In this document: positions 23,278 to 33,606 of the stretch, piece by piece
How the letters are laid out: each line of letters begins with the position of its first letter
Position numbering within the stretch: position 1 is the stretch's first letter
Assembly: GCA_026724425.1 (NCBI GenBank)
Contig: JAIUCV010000001.1
Span: 19,438,970-19,502,969 of the forward strand
Source of the DNA: Erythrophleum ivorense
Taxonomy: Eukaryota > Streptophyta > Magnoliopsida > Fabales > Fabaceae
Direction: 5' to 3'
DNA length: 64,000 nt
The notes under the pieces: model-generated
The model's database searches: none
The model's input: the letters and a program-made list of their open reading frames with translations, nothing else
Told to the model about the DNA's origin: nothing
Program-made: the position numbers and the translations under genes

Positions 23278-24498
23278 ACTCTTCCCCATATTATGTCTAA
23301 CCATGTCTAGGTGAGCCACATGGAGCAAGAAATAGGAGACAAGTAACTTGAAGAATGAGACTTTGACAATAGAATAGGAAATTTATGCATTTGATGTTAA
23401 ATTTTGTATGTATATGAAGTTTATGAGATGTAAATCATTGAGTACAAGTAAAAGTATGTAGTTATGATGTATAAATCAATTTTGGAACCAAATGTATGAA
23501 TATGTGAGTTTTTAATATTCATGAGCTTTAAGAACTTGTGTATATGAATGAACTAGAAAGGTGATTTTGAGTTTCATGGTAATTTGGACCACTTAGGATG
23601 TTTCTATATGCTATGTTTATGCTTTTTGGATGTGCTCAAATGGTCATGGTATGATTAGAAGACCATTTAGCATCATTTAACCCCATCATGGTCCTAAAAT
23701 TTGCTACATTATTGACTTGAACCACAAACTGATCAAATGGACGAATTTGTGCATGAAATTTGACAAGCAAATAGGGCTCATCTAGATCTTTTCATTGAGT
23801 TAAAGCAACATTATTTTTGGAGCTCTAGAGAATTTATTATAATTTTTCAAAGTTGGCCAAATTATGCAGAAATTATCATTGTTACTGTTCATGTGGTCAG
23901 TTTAGTTTAGTGTCACTCAGGGGTCAAATGAAATCCAATACTCATGAAATTTTGCATATACTAGACATTATAAGCTTTTCATGGCCACCGAAGGCACCTA
24001 ATTTGGAGCTCTGCAGAAGGAAAAATGAATTTGTGAAGTTTTAGGTTTGCTACAGAATGACCACCGGACCCAAAGTACTATTCCATCAGATGTTATGGGC
24101 CAAACATGGTTGTTTTAATCTAAAATTTTTATGTCAACTAGATGACATCCTGAGCTTTCTAGAAAGTTATAGTTTGGATTTTTCTAAAATTAATTATGAT
24201 TTTCCAAAGTTCATTTCAGAATATGGAATTCAATGGGAATTGCAAAGTGTAATGTGATTTTGAGATGTATACCTTAGACCTAAGTTTTGAGCTTCAATTT
24301 ATGATATTTCTAATTGAACAAATGTGTTAGGAATGGAAAATAAGTTTGGTAAGCTCACATGGTCCATTAAACCAAAAATGAATAAATTTGGCTTTTAATA
24401 ACAGAAAATTTAGCTGCCAAAAGAGCTAAATTCATGAAAATGGACACTTTTAGCAATTTGTGATGTGGAATAAATGCTAGTTACATATGGTTTTACAA

Positions 24499-25373
24499 AA
24501 AAGAGTTTAGCAATTCATCTAAAAGGGCAATTATAAACCAATCTTCAATGATCACTCTGGTGATTAAGTAGAAGCAAAAGAAATGAACTATCCTAATCCA
24601 TTGCATTCATAATGATGGAAGATACAGCTATGTCATAAAACTTAACACACACTTCTTATAGGATTTTGATCCTTCTATGTGTGACCCTAATGCAAATTGT
24701 TGGAACTATGATAATCGGGAAGGACCTTAGGAGAATGAATATAGATCAAGAAACAATGCAGTAATGGCAAACTAGAACAAAAAGGAACCCTGTTGTTCAT
24801 CCCCCTATTCTTATAAAGAAAAAAAGACATTATGATGATGATAATGGATTTAACCCAAGCCTATAGGTAGGCATTAAAGAACCTAGATCTAAGCCAACCT
24901 CTTTCTTTGAACTCTTCAAAGCTTCAACATGAAGATCTAATGATGAAGTCAAAACCTAAACTATTGATCAAACCAAAAACTTTACTAAAACCAATTCCTT
25001 GTATAATATTCTTATTAGCCTTGCAAACATGTGATGCAAACATTTTGCTAATTAAAAGAAGAACAAATCCTGATACCAAATTATCATCAAGACCATTCTC
25101 TTTTCTTATAGAAATTCCACCTAATGGATCACCAAAGTTAGTTATTCTAGTTGAACAAGTGCTAAACTAGCACACTCAAAATGCTACTACATAGAATCAA
25201 GTCCTCCAAAAGATTAACTACCTGTAGAAAACCTAACAAGTCAAATTGTGCAAGTAAATGCTTGGATTAATGGACTTTCCACTCAAATGCAATTGTTACA
25301 TACTAAACTCCTTACCAAAATCACTTAGCTTAATGCTAATTTATGAAGATACATTGATGGACAGTATTATGGT
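24499..25373 (+). pseudogene. Continuation of the pararetrovirus-like remnant after A4
   Basis: Directly after A4, a frame beginning SNSSKR resumes the coding order seen in the inverted copy (which has SSSKR after its FKKP motif). That supports A4 having split one coding unit. Beyond about 24,580 the frame is broken by stops, with scattered plausible stretches such as one containing CDPNANCWNYDN near 24,690-24,720. No catalytic motif is recognisable. Confidence 0.5.
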
Positions 25374-25751
25374 TTAGACTTTTTGAAAAAAGAGCAAGAA
25401 ATTCAAAAATTGAAAATATTGCTTAATCAGATTGAGATAGACATGGCAAGAACCCAATCTAAAACCATTTATGACTTTTATAATTGGCCTTTTAGATGAA
25501 CTATTGCCTTTTTCTGGTCTTGGTTTCTTGAAAATAGTCTTTATTGTCCCATCACTCATTCTTTGAAGCTCTAGAAATGCAGTAGTATGAATTAGTTTGG
25601 TGAATCTAAGGAAATCTTTTTCATAGTTTGTTATCCATTCCAAGGGCATGAGCCTAAGGAGATCATCTCTAAGGATCTACTTTAGGATCTGGATGATTGT
25701 TGGAGTATCAAATCTCTTAGGCATACAAAGCATTTTTAATGGAATTGAGAA
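25374..25751 (-). pseudogene. Inverted second copy of the movement-protein-like segment
   Basis: Minus-strand frame of about 125 codons with one internal TAG, open from 25,649 to 25,374. It contains RMSDGTIKTIFKKP, the counterpart of a plus-strand segment at 21,072-21,110, followed by the SSSKR motif also found after A4 at 24,504-24,520. So this is a coding-sense relative in opposite orientation, not a shadow. Upstream the frame extends to about 25,751 before stops accumulate. The identity as a caulimovirid movement protein or adjoining polyprotein is inferred from memory of the family. Confidence 0.55.
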
Positions 25752-25863
25752 GATGAAGATCTAGAGCATGGTTTGGAAGTCTATAAATCATCTAATAATG
25801 AAGGGTGATTAGGATTACAACAGATACTTGCTCAACTCCTATGATCTTAACTTGTACCTTTAA

Positions 25864-26001
25864 TCTAGTAGTCAAGTTAGGATCTTAGAGGCTCTTGTTG
25901 AAATCTAAAATGATTGTGAGGATTATGCTTTCATTGTTAAGTGTAACTAATGTTGTACCAATCAACATGTCTTAAGAAATTGTATAATTAGTATCAAAAA
26001 G
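25864..26001 (+). pseudogene. Retroelement-like zinc-knuckle remnant
   Basis: A plus frame with two TAA stops has the spacing C-x2-C-x4-H-x4-C at 25,942-25,983, the pattern of gag/coat-protein zinc knuckles in retroelements and caulimovirids. One stop lies inside the motif, so it is dead. The short match could be chance; its place beside the other viral-like remnants raises the odds. Confidence 0.35.
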
Positions 26002-26125
26002 TGATATTCTAGTGGTGGCTGCAATTCTTTTTCTTTCCATAAAGGGCAAGAATAAGTATGTTAGACCTCTCTAATATAGGTTATTCTTTTAATTAATATC
26101 TTTAGACCTTAGTATCAATGCCCGA

Positions 26126-26203
26126 TGTCATGACTCGAATTTACTAAAATTAAACTGAAATCGATTAGATTATATAAGGAGACCTCCAGAATGAAAGGGA
26201 ATA
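26126..26203 (+). mobile_element. Family A element A-prime, 5' terminal piece
   Basis: Starts TGTCATGACTCG and continues with 'aaggagacctccagaatgaaag', which lines up with the first 80 bp of A1 and A4 ('aaaggaggaccc...aatagaaag'). It is preceded by CCCGA (26,121-26,125). B2 is inserted at 26,204, and the sequence picks up again at 32,821 with the 'taataatgaggg' block expected next. The far end lies at 57,473. Confidence 0.65.
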
Positions 26204-26519
26204 TGCAATGACCCTACTTCTTAATTATCATAATTAGGCTTAATTATATAGTTAACTATTGTAAATCAAGGTCTAAGGTCATTACAATTAATTAAAATAG
26301 GAAAAAGGTAGGAAAGTTTGAACCTTGATATTATTGGGGCTATTAGCTAAGCTACCATAACTAATTGAATCCACAATTGATCATAATTATCAGTTAAGAC
26401 CTTTGGTTCATCCCATTATTGATTTCAACTTACCAAAAACCCCTTATGAATGTTCTCAAGTCATTACATAACCTTAACATAATGAAATTCAAGGTTTCTA
26501 AGTCAAAAATAAGAGTTTG

Positions 26520-27010
26520 GGAACTTTTGTCGCGACTTGGACCTTCCCTGCCATAGCTAAGTTGATTACTAGAACCTAAAAATCAAGTTTGGAGACTCCT
26601 GCCGCGATGTGGTACGATCACACCATAGCATAAGTGATTACTAGAGCTCAAAACTAAAATTTTGCACCTTGCACCGCGGCCTAAGATTTTTGTGCTGCAA
26701 CGAAGTTGCTTTCGAGTTCAACTTCTCATATTTTCGCAAGTCGGACCCCTCATCGCAATAGAAAACACCCTAAAACCTACTATAACAAATTTCTTGATTC
26801 GCGCCGCAACGAGTTATACTTGCATTATAGCAAAACTAGCTACTGGAACACTCATTCCCTGATTTCCTTGACCTGCGTCATGGCTAAAAATTTTGCGTTG
26901 CAGCAAGGTTGCTCTATGTTACCCTCCCTGGGCAACTTTTTTGTTTTATGTCGTGGCACTCCTCACCTCTGCATGACCTCTGGCCATGACTCAGCCCATT
27001 TTAGCCACAG
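26520..27010 (-). repeat. GC-rich minisatellite of B2
   Basis: Diverged relative of the B1 block: spaced 'ccgcgatgtgg', 'caccgcggcc', 'cgccgcaacg' and 'gccatgac' words separated by AT-rich spacers. Short ORFs across it are by-products. Confidence 0.6.
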
Positions 27011-27614
27011 TGTAACTCTCTTCTACACCATTTCTCCCTAAGTTTTGTCCCATACACTACCATACTTCCTCTAGTAGTACTCTAGGGCACCTCTATCTTA
27101 ATTTGTGGAGCTCTAATGGCATTAATCTACCTGATTTACCTAACATACCAATCATATCAATTCAAAAATTTAGGGGGGTTGATTCCTACTCATCAACTAT
27201 CATGCATCAGTAAATTCATGAAGTATTGACAGCAACAAAATCCATAAACAACTAATATTATCATTCATGAAGATATAAAAGCATACTCTCAAGAGTCAAG
27301 TCATACATTCATACTAAAGAGGTTCCATTCAAGATTATAAGTGAAAGCATACATCAAACTCCAAGTTGTGTAAAGCCTGACCCCCTATTAGTTTACATCA
27401 GATTTCACAATAATTAGATTACATAACTAGTCCCTCTACTTGGCAATTCATGATGCAGTGCGGCAAATACATAAAAAATAACATTCTTGCTACACCAATC
27501 CAGCCTTACAAGATTTCTAAACCTATGTGATACCAAGTCATACAATAGGCTTCCATTAATCTCTCCTTGCCACTAAAAGGTCCAGTCCTTGAAAATGTTA
27601 GCCCACAATTAGGG

Positions 27615-27631
27615 TGAGATATAAAATCTCA
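27615..27631 (-). other. LTR stem-loop (B2)
   Basis: TGAGAT and ATCTCA arms around ATAAA; same arms as B1, different loop. Confidence 0.7.
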
Positions 27632-29553
27632 GTAACAAGAGATAAATTCCATATATATGTGCAAATTAATTAATATAATACATTTTCATATCATCAATAC
27701 TAGAATCATTAATTCAATTAGCAAATGAACTAGTTGAGCTACAATTGACTACTGTCTCATACTAGCAATCACATCAAACATGTTAAAGGCCAATAACACT
27801 AGAAGAGGCCCGTCTGTGGCACTAATTCCCCAATAAGCACAACCCGGGCTCAATGCATTTAAGGGTCTAATAATAACTTGGTGTTCAATCGAAGCATCAT
27901 GCACGGGTGGTAGCCATACCAGAGTTACACCATTGACTCACAAGGTCTAATCATAACACAATTTAAATAGCCAACTAATCATTTAGTATTTCAAAATCAT
28001 ACATGTACAGCAAATATCATATTAAAATGAGCATATATATGGAATTATAAAGTTAACCCCTATTACCTCAACGAAGCCAATTACTCTTTCTCTAGCTACC
28101 ATCATGACCCAAATGCACACTATAACACCTTATATTTCTAACTCATTCTATAACATTCTCATGCTTTACATTTATAATTTCCATGAAGGAGCAAGAAAAG
28201 AGAATTCAAATAATGCATTTTCTTGCTTTGCATTGTGTATAAACATTTCATTCGGTGTCACGTGGGCCATGTGAGCTCATACAACACATTCTCATATTTA
28301 ATTACATGAATAAAACTCATTTGAATCATCAAAAGTGGCCTATACCTCAAGAAACTCGAAAAGAAGCATGAAATGTACACATATAATTTCAACCACATTT
28401 TGCCTCTTTTATGTCCAAATTTTGGAAAATCATAAATAATTCTAAAAAAAATCAAAATCAAGCATGTTGACCATTCTGAAAAGCTATACATGTCTACTTT
28501 AGGTTAAAAATACTTCTAGATCATAACATCTAACACAAAAGACGTTTGATATGCAAAATGACCCAGAGGTCAGGCTGTCCACTGGTACTATCACAGAATT
28601 CTACAACAAACTTCAAAAATATCCAATTAATTACACAAAAATCCAATCCATACAAATGATACCAATCTGGAAAGTTTTAGATGTTAGATATAGGGAAAAA
28701 ATAACTCTAGACTGATTCAACATGTCCAAACCTCGAAATTTAATCAAACAGGAACTGAGGTCAGGTAAAGTTTCTAATACTAGATAAATTCTTTGAAAAT
28801 TCATATCTCTCTCTCTAGACATCCAAATGAGGTGCTTCCAGTTAGCACAAGTCACTAAGAATGGTTTCTCTGTATAAAATTTCATGGTAATTGGACATCA
28901 TTTGAGCCCTATGTGACAGATTTTATTTTCGGACTAAGTGAATAATGCATCAGACCAAAATCAAAAAATTTGCCAACTTTGAAAATTCATTAAATATTCT
29001 GTAGACCTCCGAAAATTCTGTTTTTTAGCTTCCCAAAAATCTCTTAACAAGATCTATTTTCATGCCAAATCTCAAATCAAGAAAAGCTTATTTGGACAAA
29101 AAGTGACATAGGGTATATGAAGCCAAAATTGAGCAAATGGCTTTCCTTAAGGTTTGGCACCTATTGGGCAAGTCTATAAGATAATTAGGACTTGTGTGAG
29201 CTACCTAAATAGTGCCAACCCTCATGCATCTCATTTTGGCCATCTCATCCACACTTATACACAATTCCATAATGTCATCCAAGAAGCTCATTTGCCAAAA
29301 CATGTTCAAATCATATTCTAATTGTCACATAACATATTCTCTCATTCATACATGACATAATATCATAATTACATGTGTTCATGACATCATGATACATATA
29401 CATCCATAGGTTACATTATTTGCCAATTGTATGGTTTCAAAGTAACAAAATTCAAGTACTTTGTTGTCATCCTCCCATCCTCAAGGTAGTTGGCTTCCAT
29501 TACCTTGCTTTCTTGGTCCACCTAGCATGTTAGGACATTAGAGAGGAGGGAAT

Positions 29554-29570
29554 GAGATTCAAAGAATCCC
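29554..29570 (-). other. LTR stem-loop (A2)
   Basis: GAGATTC and GAATCCC arms around AAA; in the minus-strand transcript all seven positions pair if one G-U is allowed. Confidence 0.75.
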
Positions 29571-29719
29571 AATAGCTCATCTCCCATTCAATCATACATA
29601 ACATATGCAAAGCATGTCTAATAAATGCATATATGGTCATGTTGACATGTGCAAACATTCAAGAGGTATTTTCATCATTTGAGAAAGTCAGACATAGCAT
29701 ACAAAGGCTTGCCAAGCAA

Positions 29720-29905
29720 GTGGATTAGTCTCACCCAATTTCTTGTGGATATTGGACTTAGCTCACCCATTTTTTAAGACATTCTTGGACTCAACCATAC
29801 TCTTAGGAGCCCATCTTGCTTTTTGGAGACTCTTTGCTTTGTTTCAACCATTTTCAAGGATTCTTGGCTCATCCTCACTATGGTTAAGGGTTCTTGGCCT
29901 CACCA
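29720..29905 (-). repeat. ~30-bp minisatellite of family A (A2)
   Basis: Five to six degenerate units, with 'cttggctcatcctcac'-type cores; mirrors A3 at 15,945. Confidence 0.75.
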
Positions 29906-31227
29906 CACTCAAGCAAACCCAAGCACACATCATAAACATCATATAAAACATAATATGTCATCATAAAACCATGGCATATGAAATCATGCTATCATACTTT
30001 TCATAACTTGAAAATACACATACACACATTCTAAGACAAGCTAAGCACACATCCATGCATGAGAGAAGGTGGAAAGAGCTACCTTGTACACAATTACACA
30101 CTTTTTCCCTTGGATCTCCCTTCCTTGCTTCGGCCACACACACACAAAAGTGTGGAGAAGATTTCTCTTGGCCTAGACACAATTTATGGAAGTCAATTAG
30201 GTTCATGGACTCAATTCTAAGGTGATACAATTTGCTTAAACACTAATTTGGTCTATAACTTCATTATGGTTCCATAATTGCACCTAATGAAGCAACACCC
30301 CTCAAATGAATTCTAGGCTCCATTCTTTCCTTTCAAATATGATTTTTGACTCCTTTTAAGCCTCTTGGAGTCATCACACAATTAAAACCAAGAGCCTAAC
30401 TACATGTTGCTTCTTTAGGTCATAATATGGAACCTAAAGCACCAATTCATTTTCTATGGGTTCTAAATTTTTTCCAAGGCCTCCTCTCACTTTCATTCAT
30501 CATATATGACTCAAGAATGGACTTAGAAAAATTTAAAACTCTCTAGCTACCCAAACCCCTTTAGGCCGAGGCTATGGAGGAAATGAGACTTCTTGGAATT
30601 TACTTTGTTTTCTCAAGGGAGGATTATGTGGGGAGCCTCTTAGGGATCTTGGGAGCTTATTTAAACTCTTATTTAGGCCTAGGAATCATCATACAAAATC
30701 AGATTTTACAAGGTGCACTTGAAACCCTAGGTTTTGCATCTTGAAATTCCATGGCTTTTTCTTGAATTTCCTTGCATATTCTTACTCTCCTCCATTAAAT
30801 TCATGGAATTCACCCTTGGTTCCCCTCAAAATTCCAGCCCTCTAGCATCTACATACATGGGACGAAATATGGAGAAGAAGGGGGGAGGAGTAGCTACCAT
30901 GGGATGCAAGATTTACCTTGTTTTCTTGCTTTTTCTCACTTGAACCTTGTGTTCTTTGAGCTCCTCTCTTCATATCCGAATTTTCTCCTCAATTTCTCCT
31001 TTAAAACAGACTGATATACTTCATTATAATCATAGGAAATAAAGGAGAATGGAGAAGAAGAGGTTTGGAAGAGAAAGAGCATGAAATACTACTAAATTTT
31101 CATACCTTAAGCCTTTGATTTCTCCTCCTCTTTGCCTTCCTCTTGTGCGCCACTCTCCTTAGGGTTTTCCTCTTGTTTTGGGGCTAAACTTGGTCATGCC
31201 ACATGAAGGGAGAAGAAGGGTGCATCA

Positions 31228-31235
31228 TATATATA
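31228..31235 (-). promoter_or_regulatory. TATA-like box of A2
   Basis: TATATATA about 600 bp from the element's 5' end (minus sense), at the family A promoter position. Confidence 0.55.
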
Positions 31236-32820
31236 GGTGGAAGGAAGTTACACTTTTCAAAAATTCTCATTTTGCCCTTCCTTCTTGGCATTTTCGTTTT
31301 TCCTTTGTTTTAGCTCATTTTTTAGAACCATCTTTCCCATTATGAAATTTAGGTTCCCAATTTAGTAAAATGCCTTTGATATCACTCAAATCGGAGCTAA
31401 AACCTTCCCGAACGAATCTGTCAAAGTTCGGGTGCACCAAGATTAGAAAACGTCCACCAGAGGGGCTTTAGCTATCTCGGGGCTTTCCATGGTTTTCAGG
31501 GCCTCTGAGAACCCCGAAGAATTCAAAATTTTCATTTAAAAAGCCTTCCTATGTGAATTCCAAAATTTGCTCAAAATTACAAAAATACCATTACATTTCG
31601 TAAGTTTTTCGTAAGAAATTATTTCTTCATTTTTGTTCCGTTTTTCTTTTTGTCTGAGCTTGGGATTCTCATTTTTAGGAGTCTAGAATGCTTCCCAAAT
31701 TTTTTGGGACCTTAACTACATCATTTCGAGGGACTTCCTTTTGTATCCAGTGAGTTTCGTTCGTTTATGGAGAAACTGTATATTTCATTTCTCACATTTT
31801 CTCTTATTTTCAGAGAACCAAATGTTACACACACCAAGCCTAAGATAAGCATAGCTATCATCCTTTCTAGCAACAAATCAGATATCCAAAGAGTTGAACT
31901 ACCAATAATTACCTAGAGGTTACTTACCTAACCGCCAATGGATTTAAATTTCAGGTTCTAGCTTTCCCACACCAGAAACCACTATAGTTCACTCCAATTT
32001 TTAGCTAATTTCGCATAAAACCAAAGCCCATATCATAAGTCAACTATAAGGGTCTCAAACTAGTAGAAAATACATCAAAATGGGAAGAGGATACTTACTT
32101 AACAAAACCTATAGCTTCTACCTTTGAAAATCCACCATGGAAGCACTAACCAACAAGTTTCTGCTTTGGGTAGGAGATGAAAATGCTCCAAATGATAAAC
32201 CAATCAAATCAAATTAAAGAAGAAGAAGAGAAGATTAAGTTATATATAAATTACCTTGGCTAAATCTTACTCTAGAAGTGGAAAATGATGAAATTTTCTT
32301 GCTAACCCTAGCCTCCCTTTGGGACCTTTGAAATTTCCCTTTTGCCTCTTGTGTTTTTTGTAGAATGGAAAGGGAAGCGAAGGTTAAAGAAAATTAGGGT
32401 TTAGATGGGTTTTGGGCTGACCTAAGGGCCCAAAATCTAAGTGGGTTCAGTTATATGCATGTTGGGCCATGGATTATAAGGTTATATGGGTCATATATGA
32501 GAGTTGGTCCTAACTAAAAAGGTCCATTAACATTTGGGTCTACACAATTAAATATTGGGCATCTAAGAAATGGAATTGGATCTCCCTAAGGCTAAGATTT
32601 GGGCTTCTATAGTTAACCTAAAGTAATAATTAAATTAATTATAAGGCCTAATTTAATGTCCCTCCTCTCTTAATTAATTTTCCTAATTAAACCCATATTA
32701 ACAATTTAGTCCTCCATAAGTTCCACCTCCCATTTCCACTTACTTAGTTTTACTAATTACCTAGATTAATTCTCTAATCATCATAATTATCTTCAATTAA
32801 TTTTAGGGTATTACAAAATA

Positions 32821-33048
32821 ACGTAAGATAGAGCTAGATTAAGAAAGAGAGTATCTAATAATGAGGGTAAAAATCCAGAGGTGCCACAAAATTAAAGCCA
32901 AAATAACTAAATAGTTTAACACGAAACACAGTGGCAGAAACTATAATTTCGAGCAACTTCTTGAAAATTTAAAGAAAATATTTTTAAATAATAAAATTGA
33001 GCTCACTAAGGGTTTCAAAGGCACTAAAACCAAATGAACCACAAGAAT
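32821..33048 (+). mobile_element. A-prime U3 flank left of the array
   Basis: Single-copy part of A-prime between B2 and the array. It aligns with 21,220-21,425 of A4 and 51,480-51,680 of A5 (shared 'ataatgaggg', 'aaagccaaaataactaaata' and 'tgagctc...aagggtttcaaaggc' order). No such sequence recurs inside the array, which fixes the left border of the repeated unit. Confidence 0.75.
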
Positions 33049-33286
33049 GGTTAAAACTCTTCCAGTGTGCGATTTCAGCAAAGGGTTGATTGAAACTTTG
33101 ACTGGATGATTCGAGATAGTTATAAATCCCATAAAATTGAAAGAAAATGTCTTTAAAATATTAGAGGACCTAAATTTTCATATGAAATAGATAGATCTCA
33201 AAAAGAAGATAAACAAGCATAAACGGAGAGCAAAAGGAGAGGGACAAAATGAGAATTTTACAAAAAGTCAAATCATTACCTTTTTC

Positions 33287-33293
33287 CATATAA
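33287..33293 (+). promoter_or_regulatory. TATA-like box of array unit 1 (repeated in each unit)
   Basis: CATATAA at +222 from the unit anchor, recurring at the same offset in nearly all units (variants CATATTA in the middle block, as at about 38,738, which may weaken it). It corresponds to the TATA boxes of A1 and A5. Confidence 0.5.
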
Positions 33294-33606
33294 CAGCTGC
33301 GCCACCTTCTTTTTCATTTAGAATTGACATTTCCAGCCTCGTACCAGAACCCCCATGGCGTGAAGGGAGAGGAAAGAGAGAGAAAGGAAAAACAAGCAAG
33401 AAAGGTGTGAAAATGACATTTTTTTCATACTCTTCCCTTCACAAATATGATTCCTCTCTTTAAGAGCTTTCTTTTAATGGTTTCACTTCTTTAAAAGGAC
33501 CATCTTTGTGGCTGGTATGTTGGAGGAACGAAGGCGTTTGAGGAAAGCAAGCCAACCATAAAATTCTCCATTGAATAAGGAAGCTATTATGGTTAAAACT
33601 CTTCTA

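Larger units (their letters stand above)
21124..24497 (+). mobile_element. Family A LTR-like element A4, complete
   Basis: Starts TGTAATATCC and ends GGTTTTACA; flanked by AAAAG (21,119-21,123) and A-rich AAAAAG (24,498-24,503), a duplication blurred by a homopolymer. It is 3,374 bp. The first ten bases recur as a perfect inverted copy at 21,158-21,167. It carries a splice-donor-like AAGGTAAG at 21,970, an acceptor-like 'tttttccacag' ending 22,021, the 'ggcca' boxes near 22,320 and 22,725, the minisatellite, stem-loop and ~180-bp modules. An ATG at 21,889 opens a 73-codon frame, but aligned copies do not keep it, so I do not call it a gene. It splits the pararetrovirus-like remnant. Confidence 0.8.
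28121..31829 (-). mobile_element. Family A LTR-like element A2, complete, nested in B2
   Basis: Plus-strand ends TATAACACC (TGTAACACC with one G to A) and AATGTTACA, with perfect duplication CACAC at 28,116-28,120 and 31,830-31,834. It is 3,709 bp. Minus-strand landmarks: U3 block, TATA-like 31,228-31,235, leader, splice-like site near 30,080, minisatellite, stem-loop and ~180-bp modules (28,560-29,100). No coding interior. It shows three-level nesting: A2 in B2 in A-prime. Confidence 0.9.
26204..32815 (-). mobile_element. Family B element B2, complete but split by A2
   Basis: In minus sense it starts TGTAATACCC and ends GGGTCATTGCA, matching B1 ends. The flanks are GAATA (26,199-26,203) and AAATA (32,816-32,820), a 4-of-5 duplication. 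Removing A2 and its duplication leaves about 2,898 bp, close to B1 (2,786). It has the stem-loop at 27,615-27,631 and the 'gtggtagccata' block near 27,907. Non-coding. It is inserted 78 bp from the start of A-prime. Confidence 0.8.

Noticed and set aside
25443..25810. Plus-strand frame with few stops opposite the 25,374-25,751 segment
   Set aside because: The minus-strand frame matches the independent plus-strand copy at 21,072-21,120, so minus is the coding sense and plus is its shadow.
30734..30943. 69-codon ORF in A2 with hydrophobic runs resembling a small membrane protein
   Set aside because: A2 is transcribed from the other strand and the frame is not present in A5 or A1.
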